From contig JASPKZ010005704.1 in the NCBI GenBank assembly GCA_030220185.1, forward strand, positions 458,001-522,000: a DNA stretch of 64,000 nt, given 5' to 3'. This stretch comes from Diploptera punctata. Lineage: Eukaryota > Arthropoda > Insecta > Blattodea > Blaberidae. Positions 20,652-31,370 of this stretch are shown here, in pieces. A program made the position numbers and the translations under genes. Below the pieces are notes generated by a model, which was not told where the DNA came from, searched no databases, and worked only from the letters and a program-made list of their open reading frames with translations. Every line of letters starts with the position of its first letter. Position 1 is the first letter of the stretch.

Positions 20652-21040
20652 AATAAGTTCTTACGAATATTTTTGGACCAAAGAGAGATGAACAGACAGA
20701 TGAATGGAGAAGACTACATAACAGTGAACTACTTTGTCTTTATAGAAAGCCAGATATAATAAGAATAGTTAACTCTCGTAGACTGCGGTGGGCAGGACAT
20801 GTGGCACGAATGGAAATCAAAGACGTGATGGAGGCTTCTTGTAGGAAAACCAGAGGGAAACGCCCAGTTGGTAGACCAAGAATGAGGTGGGAGAATAACA
20901 TTAACTGTGATTTGAGGAAAGTATATTATACAGGGAATATTTGGAAAACATTAGCTCAGGATAAGATGTATGGAGAACTTATATCCGTGTGGCCATGAAC
21001 CTATGGGTTCGATAGTGCTACTGAGTTAGTTAATTAATTG
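20652..21040 (+). mobile_element. LINE-A 3' fragment
   Basis: Starts near GPKRDEQT and runs to the family 3' end. The frame is broken (open 20801-20998: GKRPVGRPRMRW). The tail is degenerate (TTAGTTAATTAATT). Confidence 0.88.
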
Positions 21041-21045
21041 TCTAC

Positions 21046-21195
21046 TGCTGTGGTCTCGAGGTAGCGTGCTGCCTTGTTATGTAGTGGAACCGAGTTCAAG
21101 TCTCGTAAGTTTCTTTTCAGGGGTTTTCTTCACCTACAACACAAATGTCAGGAGGAAATTTTAAGGCCCAAACAAACCCCAAACACTATATGACC
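21046..21195 (+). mobile_element. SINE2, partial old copy
   Basis: tRNA-like head CTGTGGTCTCGAGGTAGCG and a B-box region GAGTTCAAGTCTC, then the CACAAATGTCAG block and a CATCATCATC run. More diverged than the array units at 27-29 kb. Confidence 0.8.
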
Positions 21196-21242
21196 AACAT
21201 CATCATCATCATCATTCATATTCGCCCTGGATTAAGATCTCT

Positions 21243-21645
21243 CCTGGCGCACCATCATCATTATCCGGTATCATGACAGCTGCCGCCGTCTTCCCGAAAC
21301 GAAACGCCATTCCGCTCTGTCCATCCATTGATCATCCTCCAATCCTCTGATATTCATAGCCGCTTGTACCCCTTCTATCCAAGTTTTGTTGTCTTCGTCT
21401 CTTCCTCCTTTCCATTGGGACCCATTCCATAACAATTTTAGGCAATCTTTGCTCTGGCATTCTTTTGACTTGGCCATACCACTGTAATCTTTTACTTTCT
21501 ATAACGTCTATGATATCCGGCTCCTCTTGTACACCCATAATTTCTCTTATTTCTTTATTTCATATTCTATCGATTCTAGATTTCCCAGCTGATCTTCTTA
21601 AAACATCCATTTCTGTATTTAAATTCTTTTCACTTCCCTGGTAGG
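21243..21645 (-). mobile_element. LINE-B 3' fragment
   Basis: Minus strand frames 21538-21332 and 21477-21271 give GVQEEPDIIDVIESKRLQWY, GQVKRMPEQRLPKIVMEW and KTWIEGVQAAMNIRGLEDD, ending SGRRRQLS. One frameshift joins them. Upstream codons to about 21645 (LKRSAGKSRI region) are decayed. Confidence 0.85.
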
Positions 21646-21664
21646 CAATCATATTGTCGGGGTA

Positions 21665-21975
21665 GTGTAACCCCGGATTCCAGTCGCCCCAATAATAACC
21701 GGCCAGCATATTAGGATTTCATTTGCCTTCATATCTGTTTTCCATAACTGAAATCATTTGAGTTAGTTCATTTGGTTTTATTGTACAATGGACAAATGGA
21801 CGAAAAAAGTTTATAAAAAATAATTATTTAAATCCATTAATTGAAATTGAAATAAAAGAAAACTGTGGGTGATGGAGAAAATCCGAATACATATTTGAAA
21901 ACACGATAAAAGACTGCATTAAGTACAACTATTGGTACTCATGAGACAAAAATCATGTTGATCAGTGTTATATAA
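21665..21975 (-). repeat. dispersed coding repeat R, copy 3
   Basis: The minus strand near 21760-21690 reads ISVMENRYEGK, then NPNMLAGYYW, matching the 18.9 kb copy. The rest matches the non-coding TGTGGGTGATGGAGAAA and ACTGCATTAAGTACAAC blocks. Confidence 0.6.
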
Positions 21976-21977
21976 GA

Positions 21978-22442
21978 TAACTGAAAATATATAAAACAGT
22001 TATTCTCCCAGTTATATTATATGGATGCGAAACATGGTCTCTTACATGAAAGGGAGGAAAGAAGATTACGGGTATTTGAGAATAAAGTTCTTAGGACAAT
22101 TTTGAGCCAAAATAGATGAATAGACAGGTGAATGGAGAAAACTACATAATAGTGACCTATATGATATGTATAGGAAGTCAGATATAATAAGAACAGTTAA
22201 GTCTCGTAGACTGCGATAGGCAGGACATGTGGCACCTAAGGGGGATGAAAGAGGTGCATGAAAACTTCTTCTAGAAAAACCAAACGGAAAATGCCAGTCG
22301 GTAGACCAAGAATGAGGTGGGAGAATAACATCCATGATTTGAGGGAAGTAGATTATGCAGGGGATAATTGGAAAGCATTAGCCAGGATAGAATTGTATAA
22401 GATAGCTTATGTTCCTACAGGTTCGATAGAGCCAGTAAGTCG
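21978..22442 (+). mobile_element. LINE-A fragment, decayed
   Basis: Starts at LKIYKTVILPVILYG and runs to the 3' end (ACAGGTTCGATAGAGCCAGTAAGT). Many stops and small indels. Confidence 0.85.
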
Positions 22443-22444
22443 GT

Positions 22445-22477
<33 letters not shown>

Positions 22478-22478
22478 G
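22445..22478. repeat. (TA)n microsatellite
   Basis: Simple TA run between LINE-A and SINE5. A second TA run lies at 22769-22807 on the other side of SINE5. Confidence 0.9.
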
Positions 22479-22490
22479 CATCATCATCAT

Positions 22491-22763
22491 GTAAGGGTAG
22501 TGACGTGTGTATAACCTCTCCTACCCAATTCTCATCCTCACCTTCTCGTGGTACAACCCGTTTTCACAAACGAGGCTCTGAGGACCGAGTCACGGCGGTA
22601 TAACCGTTCCATCGGGTACTGAGTAAATGCGGTATCCTAATGTCTCTCCAGAGACTAGAAGGTTGCAGCCCTACCACTGGACTACTTAGCGTCGGGCCAG
22701 TAACCTGTCCTAAGGAACTTCAAAACTACTTTCAAGTCTCAACATGAAAAAATCCAGAAAAAA
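22491..22763 (-). mobile_element. SINE5, tRNA-derived
   Basis: Minus strand head CGACGCTAAGTAGTCCAGTG, then GTAGGGCTGCAACC. Nearly identical to 43131-43405 over its whole length, including the TAAGGGTAGTGACGTGTG end. A/B boxes are weak, so the tRNA origin is inferred from the head. Confidence 0.7.
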
Positions 22764-22765
22764 TT

Positions 22766-22807
<42 letters not shown>

Positions 22808-22813
<6 letters not shown>

Positions 22814-23695
22814 CAAGAGTCCTGAAGATCTGCAGGAGGCCATGAAGAATATCAGAAAATAGGCGTCAGAAAATTCAATGGAAATAAATAGCTCCAAAAC
22901 AAAAGCAATGAAGTTCAGAAGAGGAGGCAGAATATCAAAAAATGACCACTTTATGTGCGGCGACTCAGCCCTAGAAATGGTCCCCAACTTTAAGTACCTG
23001 GGAGTGACGCTGCAGACCACTGGAACCACGTTCACCATGCATATACAAGAGAGGACCACAGCGGCAATAAATTCGATGTTCGACATCCCCAAGCTTGAGA
23101 GACTGTCCCTGCCAACGGCGATGGCACTGTTCCAACTCAAGGTAGCACCAGCGGCCACACACGGTATTCAGATAATTTGGATTCACCTAACAGCGAAAAA
23201 CCTCAAGAAATTGGAGAATGTCAAAGCCAGATATCTCAAGAGGGCCTTGTCACTCTCAAAGTACACAAGAAACAGCTACGCCTGCAGAATAGCACACGAA
23301 CCCTTCTTCATTGAGGACATCAAGCTTCGCTTCAATCTACCAGAAATCCAGGCATATATAGACACCATCAAAGAGAGACAAAACAAAGCCAATGCAATAC
23401 CGATGGAAATAATGGACACACAAACGATGAAAACCGATGTGTGGAAAGGACCGAACTTCCAACTTCGCCACCTATACACACGCTTCGCCGCGCATGGTTT
23501 CCACTGGAAAATATGTCAGAATCCGTCATACCACGACCCGAAGGAGGACTGCAGATGCAAGCTTTGCGACGAGCCATGCTCCAGGTACCACCTAATGAAA
23601 TGCCAAAGCAGAACTCAGCATCTCACCAAAATTACAAAAGACTGGTGAAAACTCTAAATGTACACATTGTGTTTAATAAAATCAATATATATATA
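22808..23695 (+). mobile_element. LINE-J, 5'-truncated with long intact ORF tail
   Basis: Starts about one RT block upstream of the open frame (SPEDLQEAMKNIRK, stop, ASENSMEINSSKTKAMKF) and ends in an (AT)n run near 23685-23700. Related copy at 40146-40919. Confidence 0.85.
22878..23648 (+). CDS. LINE-J ORF2 C-terminal part (RT thumb plus CCHC zinc-finger tail)
   Basis: 256 codons without a stop, the longest in the window. Residues 1-50 are the end of RT after the catalytic motif (SSKTKAMKFRRGG, PNFKYLGVTLQTTG). About 80-130 is the thumb/connection (MALFQLKVAPAATHGIQIIW). Residues 225-245 hold a cysteine-rich finger, CRCKLCDEPCSRYHLMKC, as at the C-terminus of R1/I/Jockey-type LINE ORF2s. 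Endonuclease and catalytic Asp pair are missing, so it is a truncated transposon ORF. The first ATG is internal to the parental ORF. Confidence 0.83.
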   Translation: MEINSSKTKAMKFRRGGRISKNDHFMCGDSALEMVPNFKYLGVTLQTTGTTFTMHIQERTTAAINSMFDIPKLERLSLPTAMALFQLKVAPAATHGIQIIWIHLTAKNLKKLENVKARYLKRALSLSKYTRNSYACRIAHEPFFIEDIKLRFNLPEIQAYIDTIKERQNKANAIPMEIMDTQTMKTDVWKGPNFQLRHLYTRFAAHGFHWKICQNPSYHDPKEDCRCKLCDEPCSRYHLMKCQSRTQHLTKITKDW

Positions 23696-23710
23696 TATAC
23701 ACTCCGAAGT

Positions 23711-23848
23711 AATTGAAATTGAAATAAAAAAATTATGGGTGATGGAGAAATTCTGAATACATATTTGAAAACACGATAAAAACTGCATTAAGTACAACTA
23801 TTGGTGCTCATGAGACAAAAATCATGTTGACCAGTGTAATTGATTTCT
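23711..23848 (-). repeat. dispersed repeat R, copy 4 (short)
   Basis: Only the GGGTGATGGAGAAATTC to ATGAGACAAAAATCATGTTG block. No coding content. Confidence 0.65.
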
Positions 23849-24600
23849 TGGAGCGTTGAATTTTAATTAAAACCCAACACTTCTCTGGAGGTGTGAGCAA
23901 AACCTTGGAATAAACGCGGAATTTATTTTAGGACCTCGCGATTACTGCTATCGTCTTAGCCACATCGCTCGATACATTTTAATATCTAACGGTTTTTACG
24001 TAAAGAAATTTTCAAGACTTGAAAGTGAATCAAGCTTTGGAGGGAAAAGCTGTTGATAATTAAAGTTAGAAACTGAACATGCTTGAAAGTTGTGTGCGCG
24101 TTCTTGGTAAATTCCTGGAAATAAGAGGATAAAGAGATAGTAATTCCCTTTAGCACAGCAACCTGGCTATTTATAAACATTTAAAAACAGGAGAAAAACC
24201 ACTTCAAGCGCCTTGTTAATACTCGTATAGAATAACACCACACATTGCTACTTTGATTATGTTTCATTCATGGTCAGATTAGAAGTACTAGACTCAGATT
24301 ATAATATAAATATATCTGATTTTGGAAATCATGTAACAGAGGAATTTACTATTACAAAAGGTTTTACACTTATCGGAGTTATGCGTTTTGTATGCCGTTA
24401 GTGGAGTTGTGGGGTCGCAAACGACACCACCCTTTATTTTACACGGAGAAACGGCACAGTACTTACAGGTTACACCATGGCTAAGGGTTAATATTACACA
24501 AAGGGAAAGCTATATAAAAGGACTTCGAAAAAAAAAGTGGATTTTAAAAGAATTCCAGTTTCATTGGTATCATAAAAGACCCCACAACTCCGGTTAAGGG
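23849..24600. other. unassigned sequence
   Basis: No repeat or gene recognised. Short frames at 23986-24180 (-) and 24388-24597 (+) lack motifs. Confidence 0.35.
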
Positions 24601-24660
24601 TTAAGGCAGGGTTGCAGTTTATCTCCTACACTATTCAAAATTTATCTTGAAAGAGTACTA

Positions 24661-25441
24661 AAGGACAACACGCACAGACTATTGAGTAACATTAAGAAAT
24701 TAGTTCTGGAAGTAAATATCAATAAAACTAAATATGTGGTCGCACGTAAAAATGCATTATATAATGGAAATGGACAGCTAATGACAAATGAGAGAAATTT
24801 GAGGAAGTGGCTGAATTCAAATACCTAGGAACAATAATCACAAATAGGAATGAGATATACTAATAAAATAAACATAGGCTCAATTCTGGAAATGCGTGCT
24901 ATTATGCATTGCAGAGACTCTTGATGTCCCAACTCCTTTCAAAAAACGTTAAACTGAAAATATATAAAACTATTATTCTACCAGTTATATTATATGGATG
25001 CGAAACATGGACTCTTACTTTAAGGGAGGAAAGGGACATTACGAGTATTTGAGAATAAAGTTCTTATGAAAATTTTTGGACCAAAGAGAGATGAACAGAC
25101 AGGTGAATGGAGAAGACTACATAACAATGAACTACATGGTCTTTATAGGAAGCCAGATATAATAAGAACAGTTAATTCTCGTAGACTGCGATGGGCAGGA
25201 CATGTTGCACGTGTGGGGAATGAAAGACTTGCATGGAAGCTTCTTGTAGGAAAGCCAGAGGGATAACGGCCAGTTGGTAGACCATGAATGAGGTGGGAGA
25301 ATGACATTAACTATGATTTGAGGGAAGTAGATTATACAGGGAATGATTGGAAAGCATTAGCTCAGGTTAGGGATGTATGGAGAGCTTATGTCCGCGCGGC
25401 CATGAACCTGTGGGTTCGATAGTGCCAGTGAGTAAGTAAGT
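24661..25441 (+). mobile_element. LINE-A insertion with perfect 10 bp TSD
   Basis: Flanked by AAGAGTACTA at 24651-24660 and 25442-25451. It starts at AAGGACAACACGCAC, a common LINE-A truncation zone. Several frameshifts; the longest open piece is 25066-25266. Tail (GTAA)n. Its removal restores LERVL-SDWRKN in LINE-B. Confidence 0.93.
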
Positions 25442-25547
25442 AAGAGTACTAAGCGACTGGAGGAAAAATATCAACACATGGGCTCACGAATCCAACATAC
25501 ATGTGTATTTAATTAAATTTACAGTGGGAGGAAACTCTATGAGGTAT

Positions 25548-25776
25548 TTATATTAATAAATGAGTTGGAGAAAATGTTTTAACATCTCACCTCACAAAGT
25601 TGCGTGTCTTCACGATACCGGTTTCAAAAGTATAGTATTACTTCCATCTTCAGTTTGAGTTGGAATTTGACTGAAGATGGAAGTAATGCTATACTTTTTG
25701 AACCCGGTATCGTGAAGACACGCAACTTTGTGAGGTGAGATCTTAAAACATTTTCTACGACTCATTTATTAATACA
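25548..25776. repeat. foldback element 2, PLE-related
   Basis: Inverted repeat with ~104 bp arms (25548-25651 against 25672-25773) and a ~20 bp centre. Outward from the centre each arm begins CTGAAGATGGAAGTA. The left arm continues TACTTTTGAAACCGGTATCG; the right arm has a mutated GAAC. Stem GGAAGTA / TACTTTT pairs with a 6-nt loop. A 26 bp imperfect direct repeat beginning ACATGT lies at about 25500 and 25777 and may be a long TSD. Confidence 0.8.
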
Positions 25777-26034
25777 CATGTATATTCATTCAAATTTGCA
25801 GATGACCAGGTGTTAATAGCACATGACCACGATGACATAGAATATATGGCTAAAAAACTAAAAGAAGAATATGAAAAATGGGGACTTTATATAAACATTG
25901 AGAAAACTAAATACCTGTGTATAGGAGAAGAAATGGAAAATATAAATTTCAACAATGGAGAAGAACTAAAACCTAGTATTGAATGCACTTATTTAGGAAC
26001 AAAAATTAGATCATTCAGACGATCCATCCATAGC

Positions 26035-26795
26035 AATTCTGTCCGAAGGCAGGTCCTTCACTGCAATCACAACATTTTTCATGCTATGCTATGCTTGCAG
26101 TTTACTAGGGACTTGAAGGTGTGGTAGCTTCCCGTTGCTTTCCACACCGGTGAAGGATGGTGATGACTATTTAACTCATGCCCCAAATGGGAGTCAATGA
26201 CCAATCACGTTTCAATGATTTCTGTTTTACAACCAATCAGAGTCGTGTTTCACCAAATATTTATCAGTGTTATAATTACCATATTAAAGAAAGCTCCTCC
26301 TTACAATATTGCGTTCCTTTGGCAATAAATAGTATGATCTGGTTGCAGTGATAAACAAAAGAAGCAGTAGAAACGTACCTATCGTTTCTCATTTGTTTTC
26401 AAACATCGCCGTTTACATTAAATATATAAATATTTTAAAATAACTATAGTTAAATAATGATTTGTGAGTAAACAGCTTAATTTTATTCGTTAAATAGTCC
26501 TAACAAATGCCACTCTTGATTTCCAAATTCTCTAGATAAATTCACTCCTCACTTCGTGAGTCGTGAATTTATCGATAATTTGGAAATCACTCGTGGCATT
26601 ACTTATGATAATGACAAAGATAATGATGGCCATATGATTTCGGGGACCGTTTGGGCCTTATAGTTTTTCTGACATTTGGTTTACAGGTGAGGAAAAACCC
26701 CGATAAAAACCTCACTCCGACCGGGGATCGAACCCGGCCCCGCTGCGTGACAAGGCAGCACGCTACCTCGAGACCACAGCGGTGGACAAATATCT
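26035..26795 (-). mobile_element. SINE2 full copy split by a MITE
   Basis: The head on the minus strand (26790-26700) has CCGCTGTGGTCTCGAGGTAG and GGTTCGATCCCC (B box). The 3' tail (26155-26035) has CCGGTGTGGAAAGCAACGGG and CAGTGAAGGACCTGCC, ending ATGGATGGATCG. The middle at about 26158-26615 is the MITE, inserted in the ATG-rich stretch. Confidence 0.85.
26158..26617 (-). mobile_element. MITE-like element M, internally deleted copy
   Basis: Minus strand: starts TAAGTAATGCCACGAGTG with the 5' hairpin, ends GAGTTAAATAG. About 460 bp rather than ~730 because the TATA and ORF region is missing. Flanked by TCA on both sides when read on the minus strand. The CCAAT-containing end is retained. 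Confidence 0.8.
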
Positions 26796-27086
26796 TATGA
26801 TAGTGTTTAATAAGTGCAATACACTATGTGGATTAAAAATGACTGGAGGTCAATTGTAGACCATGATCTCAGTTCAAATGTTTTATACAACTGTGCATTA
26901 TTATCCTGCTTGTAACACTGTCTTGATGTACGACTGGAAACTTAGAAAAGTTTCTCGCGTCACATGTATTTTTGAACATTATTCTTTAATTTGACGTGAG
27001 AATTATTAAATCATGGCATTCTTCTCGTTATTTGTACCACTTTTACACCATTCCACATAACTAGTTGGTTTTCTCTCTAGTTACAT
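26796..27086. other. unassigned sequence
   Basis: AT-rich, no motif. Confidence 0.35.
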
Positions 27087-28935
27087 CAACTGTCCACCGC
27101 TGTGGTGTCGAGGTAGCGTGCTGCCTTGTCGGCGGCGGGCCCGCGTTTGATACCCGGTCGGAACAGGCTCCTGGATGAGATTTTTTCGGGTTTTTTCCTC
27201 ACCTGTAAGACAAATGTCAGCAAGCTTAGGGCGCAACGGTCCCCGAAAATCATCCGGCCATCATCATTATCATCATCATCATCCTTCACCGGTGTGGAAA
27301 CCAACGGGAAGCTACCACACCTATAATTCCCTAGTTATATCAACTGTCCACCGCTGTGGTGTCGAGGTAGCGTGCTGCCTTGTCGGCGGCGGGCCCACGT
27401 TTGATACCCGGTCGGAACAGGCTCCTGGGTGAGATTTTTTTCGGGTTTTTTCCTCACCTGTAAGACAAATGTCAGCAAGCTTAGGGCGCAACGGTCCCCG
27501 AAAATCATCCGGCCATCATCATAATCATCATCATCCTTCACCGGTGTGGAAAGCAACGGGAAGCTACCACACCTATAATTCCCTAGTTATATCAACTGTC
27601 CACCGCTGTGGTCTCGAGGTAGCGTGCTGCCTTGTCGGCGGCGGGCCTGCGTTCGATACCCGGTCGGAACAGGCTCCTGGGTGAGATTTTTTCGGGTTTT
27701 TTCCTCACCTGTAAGACAAATGTCAGCAAGCTTAGGGCGCAACGGTCCCCGAAAATCATCCGGCCATCATCATTATCATCATCATCATCCTTCACCGGTG
27801 TGGAAACCAACGGGAAGCTACCACACCTATAATTCCCTAGTTATATCAACTGTCCACCGCTGTGGTGTCGAGGTAGCGGCTGCCTTGTCGGCGGCGGGCC
27901 CGCGTTTGATACCCGGGTCGGAACAGGCTCCTGGATGAGATTTTTCGGGTTTTTTCCTCACCTGTAAGACAAATGTCAGCAAGCTTAGGGCGCAACGGTC
28001 CCCGAAAATCATCCGGCCATCATCATTATCATCATCATCATCCTTCACCGGTGTGGAAACCAACGGGAAGCTACCACACCTATAATTCCCTAGTTATATC
28101 AACTGTCCACCGCTGTGGTGTCGAGGTAGCGTGCTGCCTTGTCGGCGGCGGGCCCGCGTTTGATACCCGGTCGGAACAGGCTCCTGGATGAGATTTTTTC
28201 GGTTTTTTCCTCACCTGTAAGACAAATGTCAGCAAGCTTAGGGCGCAACGGTCCCCGAAAATCATCCGGCCATCATCATTATCATCATCATCATCCTTCA
28301 CCGGTGTGGAAACCAACGGGAAGCTACCACACCTATAATTCCCTAGTTATATCAACTGTCCACCGCTGTGGTGTCGAGGTAGCGTGCTGCCTTGTCGGCG
28401 GCGGGCCCGCGTTTGATACCCGGTCGGAACAGGCTCCTGGATGAGATTTTTTCGGGTTTTTTCCTCACTGTAAGACAAATGTCAGCAGCTTAGGGCGCAA
28501 CGGTCCCCGAAAATTATCCGGCCATCATCATTATCATCATCATCATCCTTCACCGGTGTGGAAACCAACGGGAAGCTACCACACCTATAATTCCCTAGTT
28601 ATATCAACTGTCCTCCGCTGTGGTCTCGAGGTAGCGTGCTGCCTTGTCAACAGAGGGCCCGTGTTCGATTCCCGGTCGGAACAGGCTCCTGGGTGAGGTT
28701 TCTTTCGGAGTTTTTCCTCACCTGTAAGACAAATGTCAGCAAGCTTAGGGCGCAACTGTCCCCGAAAATCATCCGGACATCATCATAACCATCAACATCC
28801 TTCACCGGTGTGGAAAGCAACGGGAAGCTACCATAGCTATAATTCCCTAGTAAAGCTGCAAAGCATAGCATGGAAATGCTATGATTGCAGTGAAAGACGT
28901 GCCCTCGGGCAGAATTACTATGGATGGATGGATTA
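27087..28935 (+). repeat. tandem array of seven SINE2-derived units (253 bp)
   Basis: Units start at about 27087, 27341, 27593, 27847, 28100, 28353 and 28605 with CAACTGTCC(A/T)CCGCTGTGG. Each holds the tRNA-like head (GGTGTCGAGGTAGCGTGCTG), a T-rich stretch, AAGACAAATGTCAGCAAGC and an ATC run, and ends TATAATTCCCTAGTTATAT. The first six are nearly identical. The seventh is more diverged, has a better B box (GTTCGATTCCC) and alone continues into the real SINE2 3' tail (28855-28935), ending GGATGGATGGA. Apparent 66-104 codon frames on both strands are products of the repeat. Confidence 0.93.
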
Positions 28936-29280
28936 TATCAACTATATACAACAAGTCTGGAAGTATAAATTGCTATTTATTCAATATTTTATGAACGTTT
29001 ATATTAAAATGTTTAATCTTGCAGCGATATCAAACACACTATGTTATGAAACCTATCGCAACGGATATGTATAAAATTCTGCCTAGGGTTGGTATTTATA
29101 CTACACAGTCAATACATTCGCGGACTATGTGTGTGTTTCGCTATGTTATAATACATTCACAGGCGCATAGATATATAGTCCACAGATGAAGTGTATGAAA
29201 GCAGTAGGTATTTCATACTCAGCACATTATATCATGAAGGATTGTACTATAACTTACCTTCATTTAGACGCTAGTAAAGC
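28936..29280. other. unassigned sequence
   Basis: AT-rich, no motif seen. The last few bases before LINE-Q repeat the SINE2 words GCTAGTAAAGCTGCAAAGC. Confidence 0.4.
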
Positions 29281-29286
29281 TGCAAA

Positions 29287-29480
29287 GCTCTTTCTTCTTC
29301 TTCTTCACTTCCTGGTTTTAGGCAAGAGTTGCCTGTTCCATCTTCACTAATAGATCTAAGACCATCTCTTCCGAGGACGTCCGACATCTCTTCTTCGTCT
29401 TGGAAAATAATGGACGATTTTATTTGGTAATCTACTTTCTTCCATTCTTTCCACATGTTCTTGTGTTTAGTCCTCTGACA
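29287..29480 (-). mobile_element. LINE-Q 3' end
   Basis: Minus strand: an open stretch with FQDEEEMSDVLGRDGL, then the hairpin AGGCAA-CTC-TTGCCT (29320-29334), then a GAAGAAGAAGAA tail at 29287-29305. The hairpin and tail identify a LINE 3' end. The coding part is too short to name. Confidence 0.55.
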
Positions 29481-29875
29481 TTTCAGGTTCCCACTTTAAT
29501 CCGATCCTTTATACCAAATCGTTTGTCCTTAATTCTACGCTGAGGTCGTTTTTGGTTAAGTCCGTCCGAGTTTCCCATTGTGAAGAATACGAGTCCTCTG
29601 ATCGCGGTACCAACGCTATGCAGAGTAGACCATTGGTGGGGCTGCCACCTCGAAGCTTTAGGTCCAGCTCCTGGATGTACTAACCCCATCTAGAGGGTTG
29701 CCACTTCCGCCAGATCCGCCGTGATGAAGGACTCCTTCTGCGCCGAATCTGCCGTTGAGGTCTTCACCGTAACCCTGGCTTACAGAGTACTAACAGTCGG
29801 AGCCAACTGAACCCTGGTTTTTTTACGAGGTTTTACTCCTCCCCCTCCTCCTTTCTCATCCGGGCTTGGGACCGG
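29481..29875. other. unassigned GC-richer block
   Basis: Noticeably more GC-rich than its surroundings, with CT-rich strings near 29840. Probably a dispersed repeat, but no second copy is visible here. Confidence 0.4.
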
Positions 29876-30818
29876 CCATGGCATGAAAATGCTATGATTG
29901 CAAGCATCATCTTTACGCCGACGACCTACAGATTTACACACACTTTAGGCCTGACGAAATTAATGAATATATTGACAAACTTAACACTGACCTCAGGCAT
30001 ATATCTTTATGGTCCAGACAATATGGGCTGAAACTAAATGTAAACAAAACGCAAGCAATAATTATCGGACATCCAAGGCTATTACACCTCATAAACAATG
30101 GCAATATGCCGGCTGTCATATTAGATAATGAACAAATTCCTTATACCGACGTCGTTAAAAACTTGGGATTTTACTTAGATTCTAATTTAAAATGGCATGA
30201 GCAAGTAAAACAAACATCTAAAAGGATTTTCTCCATAATGCATTCCCTAAAGCGACTTAAACATTTTCTTCCTACAACTCTTAAAAGAATTTTAATCCAA
30301 ACTTTAGTGATGCCGCATTTTGACTACTGTGACGTTCTACTAACTGACATAAGTGACGGACAAACTGCAGCGTGTCCATAATATGTGTATCAGATTCATA
30401 TTTAATGTTCGAAAATACGATCACATTTCTCCATTATTCCACGAATTGTCTTGGCTACATCTAAAAGAGAGAAGAAAATCGCACTGTCTAATTCTCCTAT
30501 TAAGATCCTACATACCTCGATTCCCAATTATTTATCATCCCGTTTCCAGTATCTATCCTCAAACCATAACTTAAAACAAGATCACAACATAGTCTCTTGC
30601 TTAATATACCGCAACATAGGACATCACATCACTCCATGTCATATACCATCTCCACTTCTCGCAACTGGAATTCCCTACCACAAGAAATAAGGGGCTGCCG
30701 GACATTGACATCTTTTAAAAGAAATCTAAATTTATATTTGCTCTAAACTCGACTTCATTATTATCCAGTGTAAGATATATATATAAATTGTGGTTTCCCG
30801 TATAATGTATCATATTTA

Positions 30819-30884
<66 letters not shown>

Positions 30885-31071
30885 CGTATCATTATTGTTA
30901 TTACCCTATGAAATGTTGTTTGTACATGACATTTACATTGCTACATTTATTGTATCTTTAACTGTTTATAATTAGTACAGTGTATATCTATATTTGTCGA
31001 ATATTTATTTGTATTTGTGCTGGTTGAGTGGAAGAGAGGGCCTTATGGCCTTAACTCTGCCAGAATAAATA

Positions 31072-31111
<40 letters not shown>

Positions 31112-31150
31112 AAGACCTGCCCTCTGGCAGAATTACTATGGATAGACATC
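29876..31150. mobile_element. SINE2 3' tail split by LINE-I
   Basis: 29876-29903 (GGCATGAAAATGCTATGATTGCA) and 31111-31150 (AAAGACCTGCCCTCTGGCAG, AATTACTATGGAT) are contiguous in the last array unit at 28871-28925. LINE-I lies between them. Confidence 0.7.
29904..31110 (+). mobile_element. LINE-I, RT-containing, CR1/Jockey-like
   Basis: Begins just before RT motif C, HHLYADDLQIYTHF (about 29908-29950). It continues LNVNKTQAIIIG, YTDVVKNLGFYLDSNLKWHE, MHSLKRLKHFLP, MPHFDYCDVLL, and after a frameshift near 30360 LQRVHNMCIRFIFNVRKYDH and LKERRKSHCLILLL. Stops follow. The 3' UTR contains an (ATT)n (30819-30884) and ends GAGGGCCTTATGGCC, then TTAACTCTGCCAG, AATAAATAAAG and (TAT)n. The CR1/Jockey placement rests on NLG and IRFIFxxRKYDH, a pattern known from that group. 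Confidence 0.85.
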
Positions 31151-31370
31151 AAGTATATACTCAGCTTTTCTGAGGAGGATAAATAGATGCCGTTCCAGAC
31201 CCGATACACAAAGAAAAATATCTATACCATCGCCAGGAATTGAAATTGAGATCACAGGAGGGATAATCCCGTTACAAAAATATATAATTCTTGATGCTAT
31301 TTCGCATGTCATAAAAATTCACACGGAATTCGCGGTTTTACAATATATATATAAAAATATATACTCATGA

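Larger units (their letters stand above)
24601..26032 (+). mobile_element. LINE-B RT region broken by LINE-A and a foldback
   Basis: Read across insertions: LRQGCSLSPTLFKIYLERVL (24603-24660, motif B), SDWRKNINTW (25452-25485), then HVYSFKFADDQVLIAHD (from 25778, motif C FADD) and YEKWGLYINIEKTKYLCIGE, NFNNGEELKPS, TYLGTK to about 26020. LINE-A sits at 24661-25441 and a foldback at about 25548-25776. The right end is cut by SINE2. Catalytic motifs B and C are recognisable; the element is dead. Confidence 0.85.

Noticed and set aside
27086..28871. Family of Asp-rich small proteins repeated seven times on the minus strand
   Set aside because: The Asp run is the ATC microsatellite inside SINE2 and the repetition is the SINE array. 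Frames on both strands are equally long.
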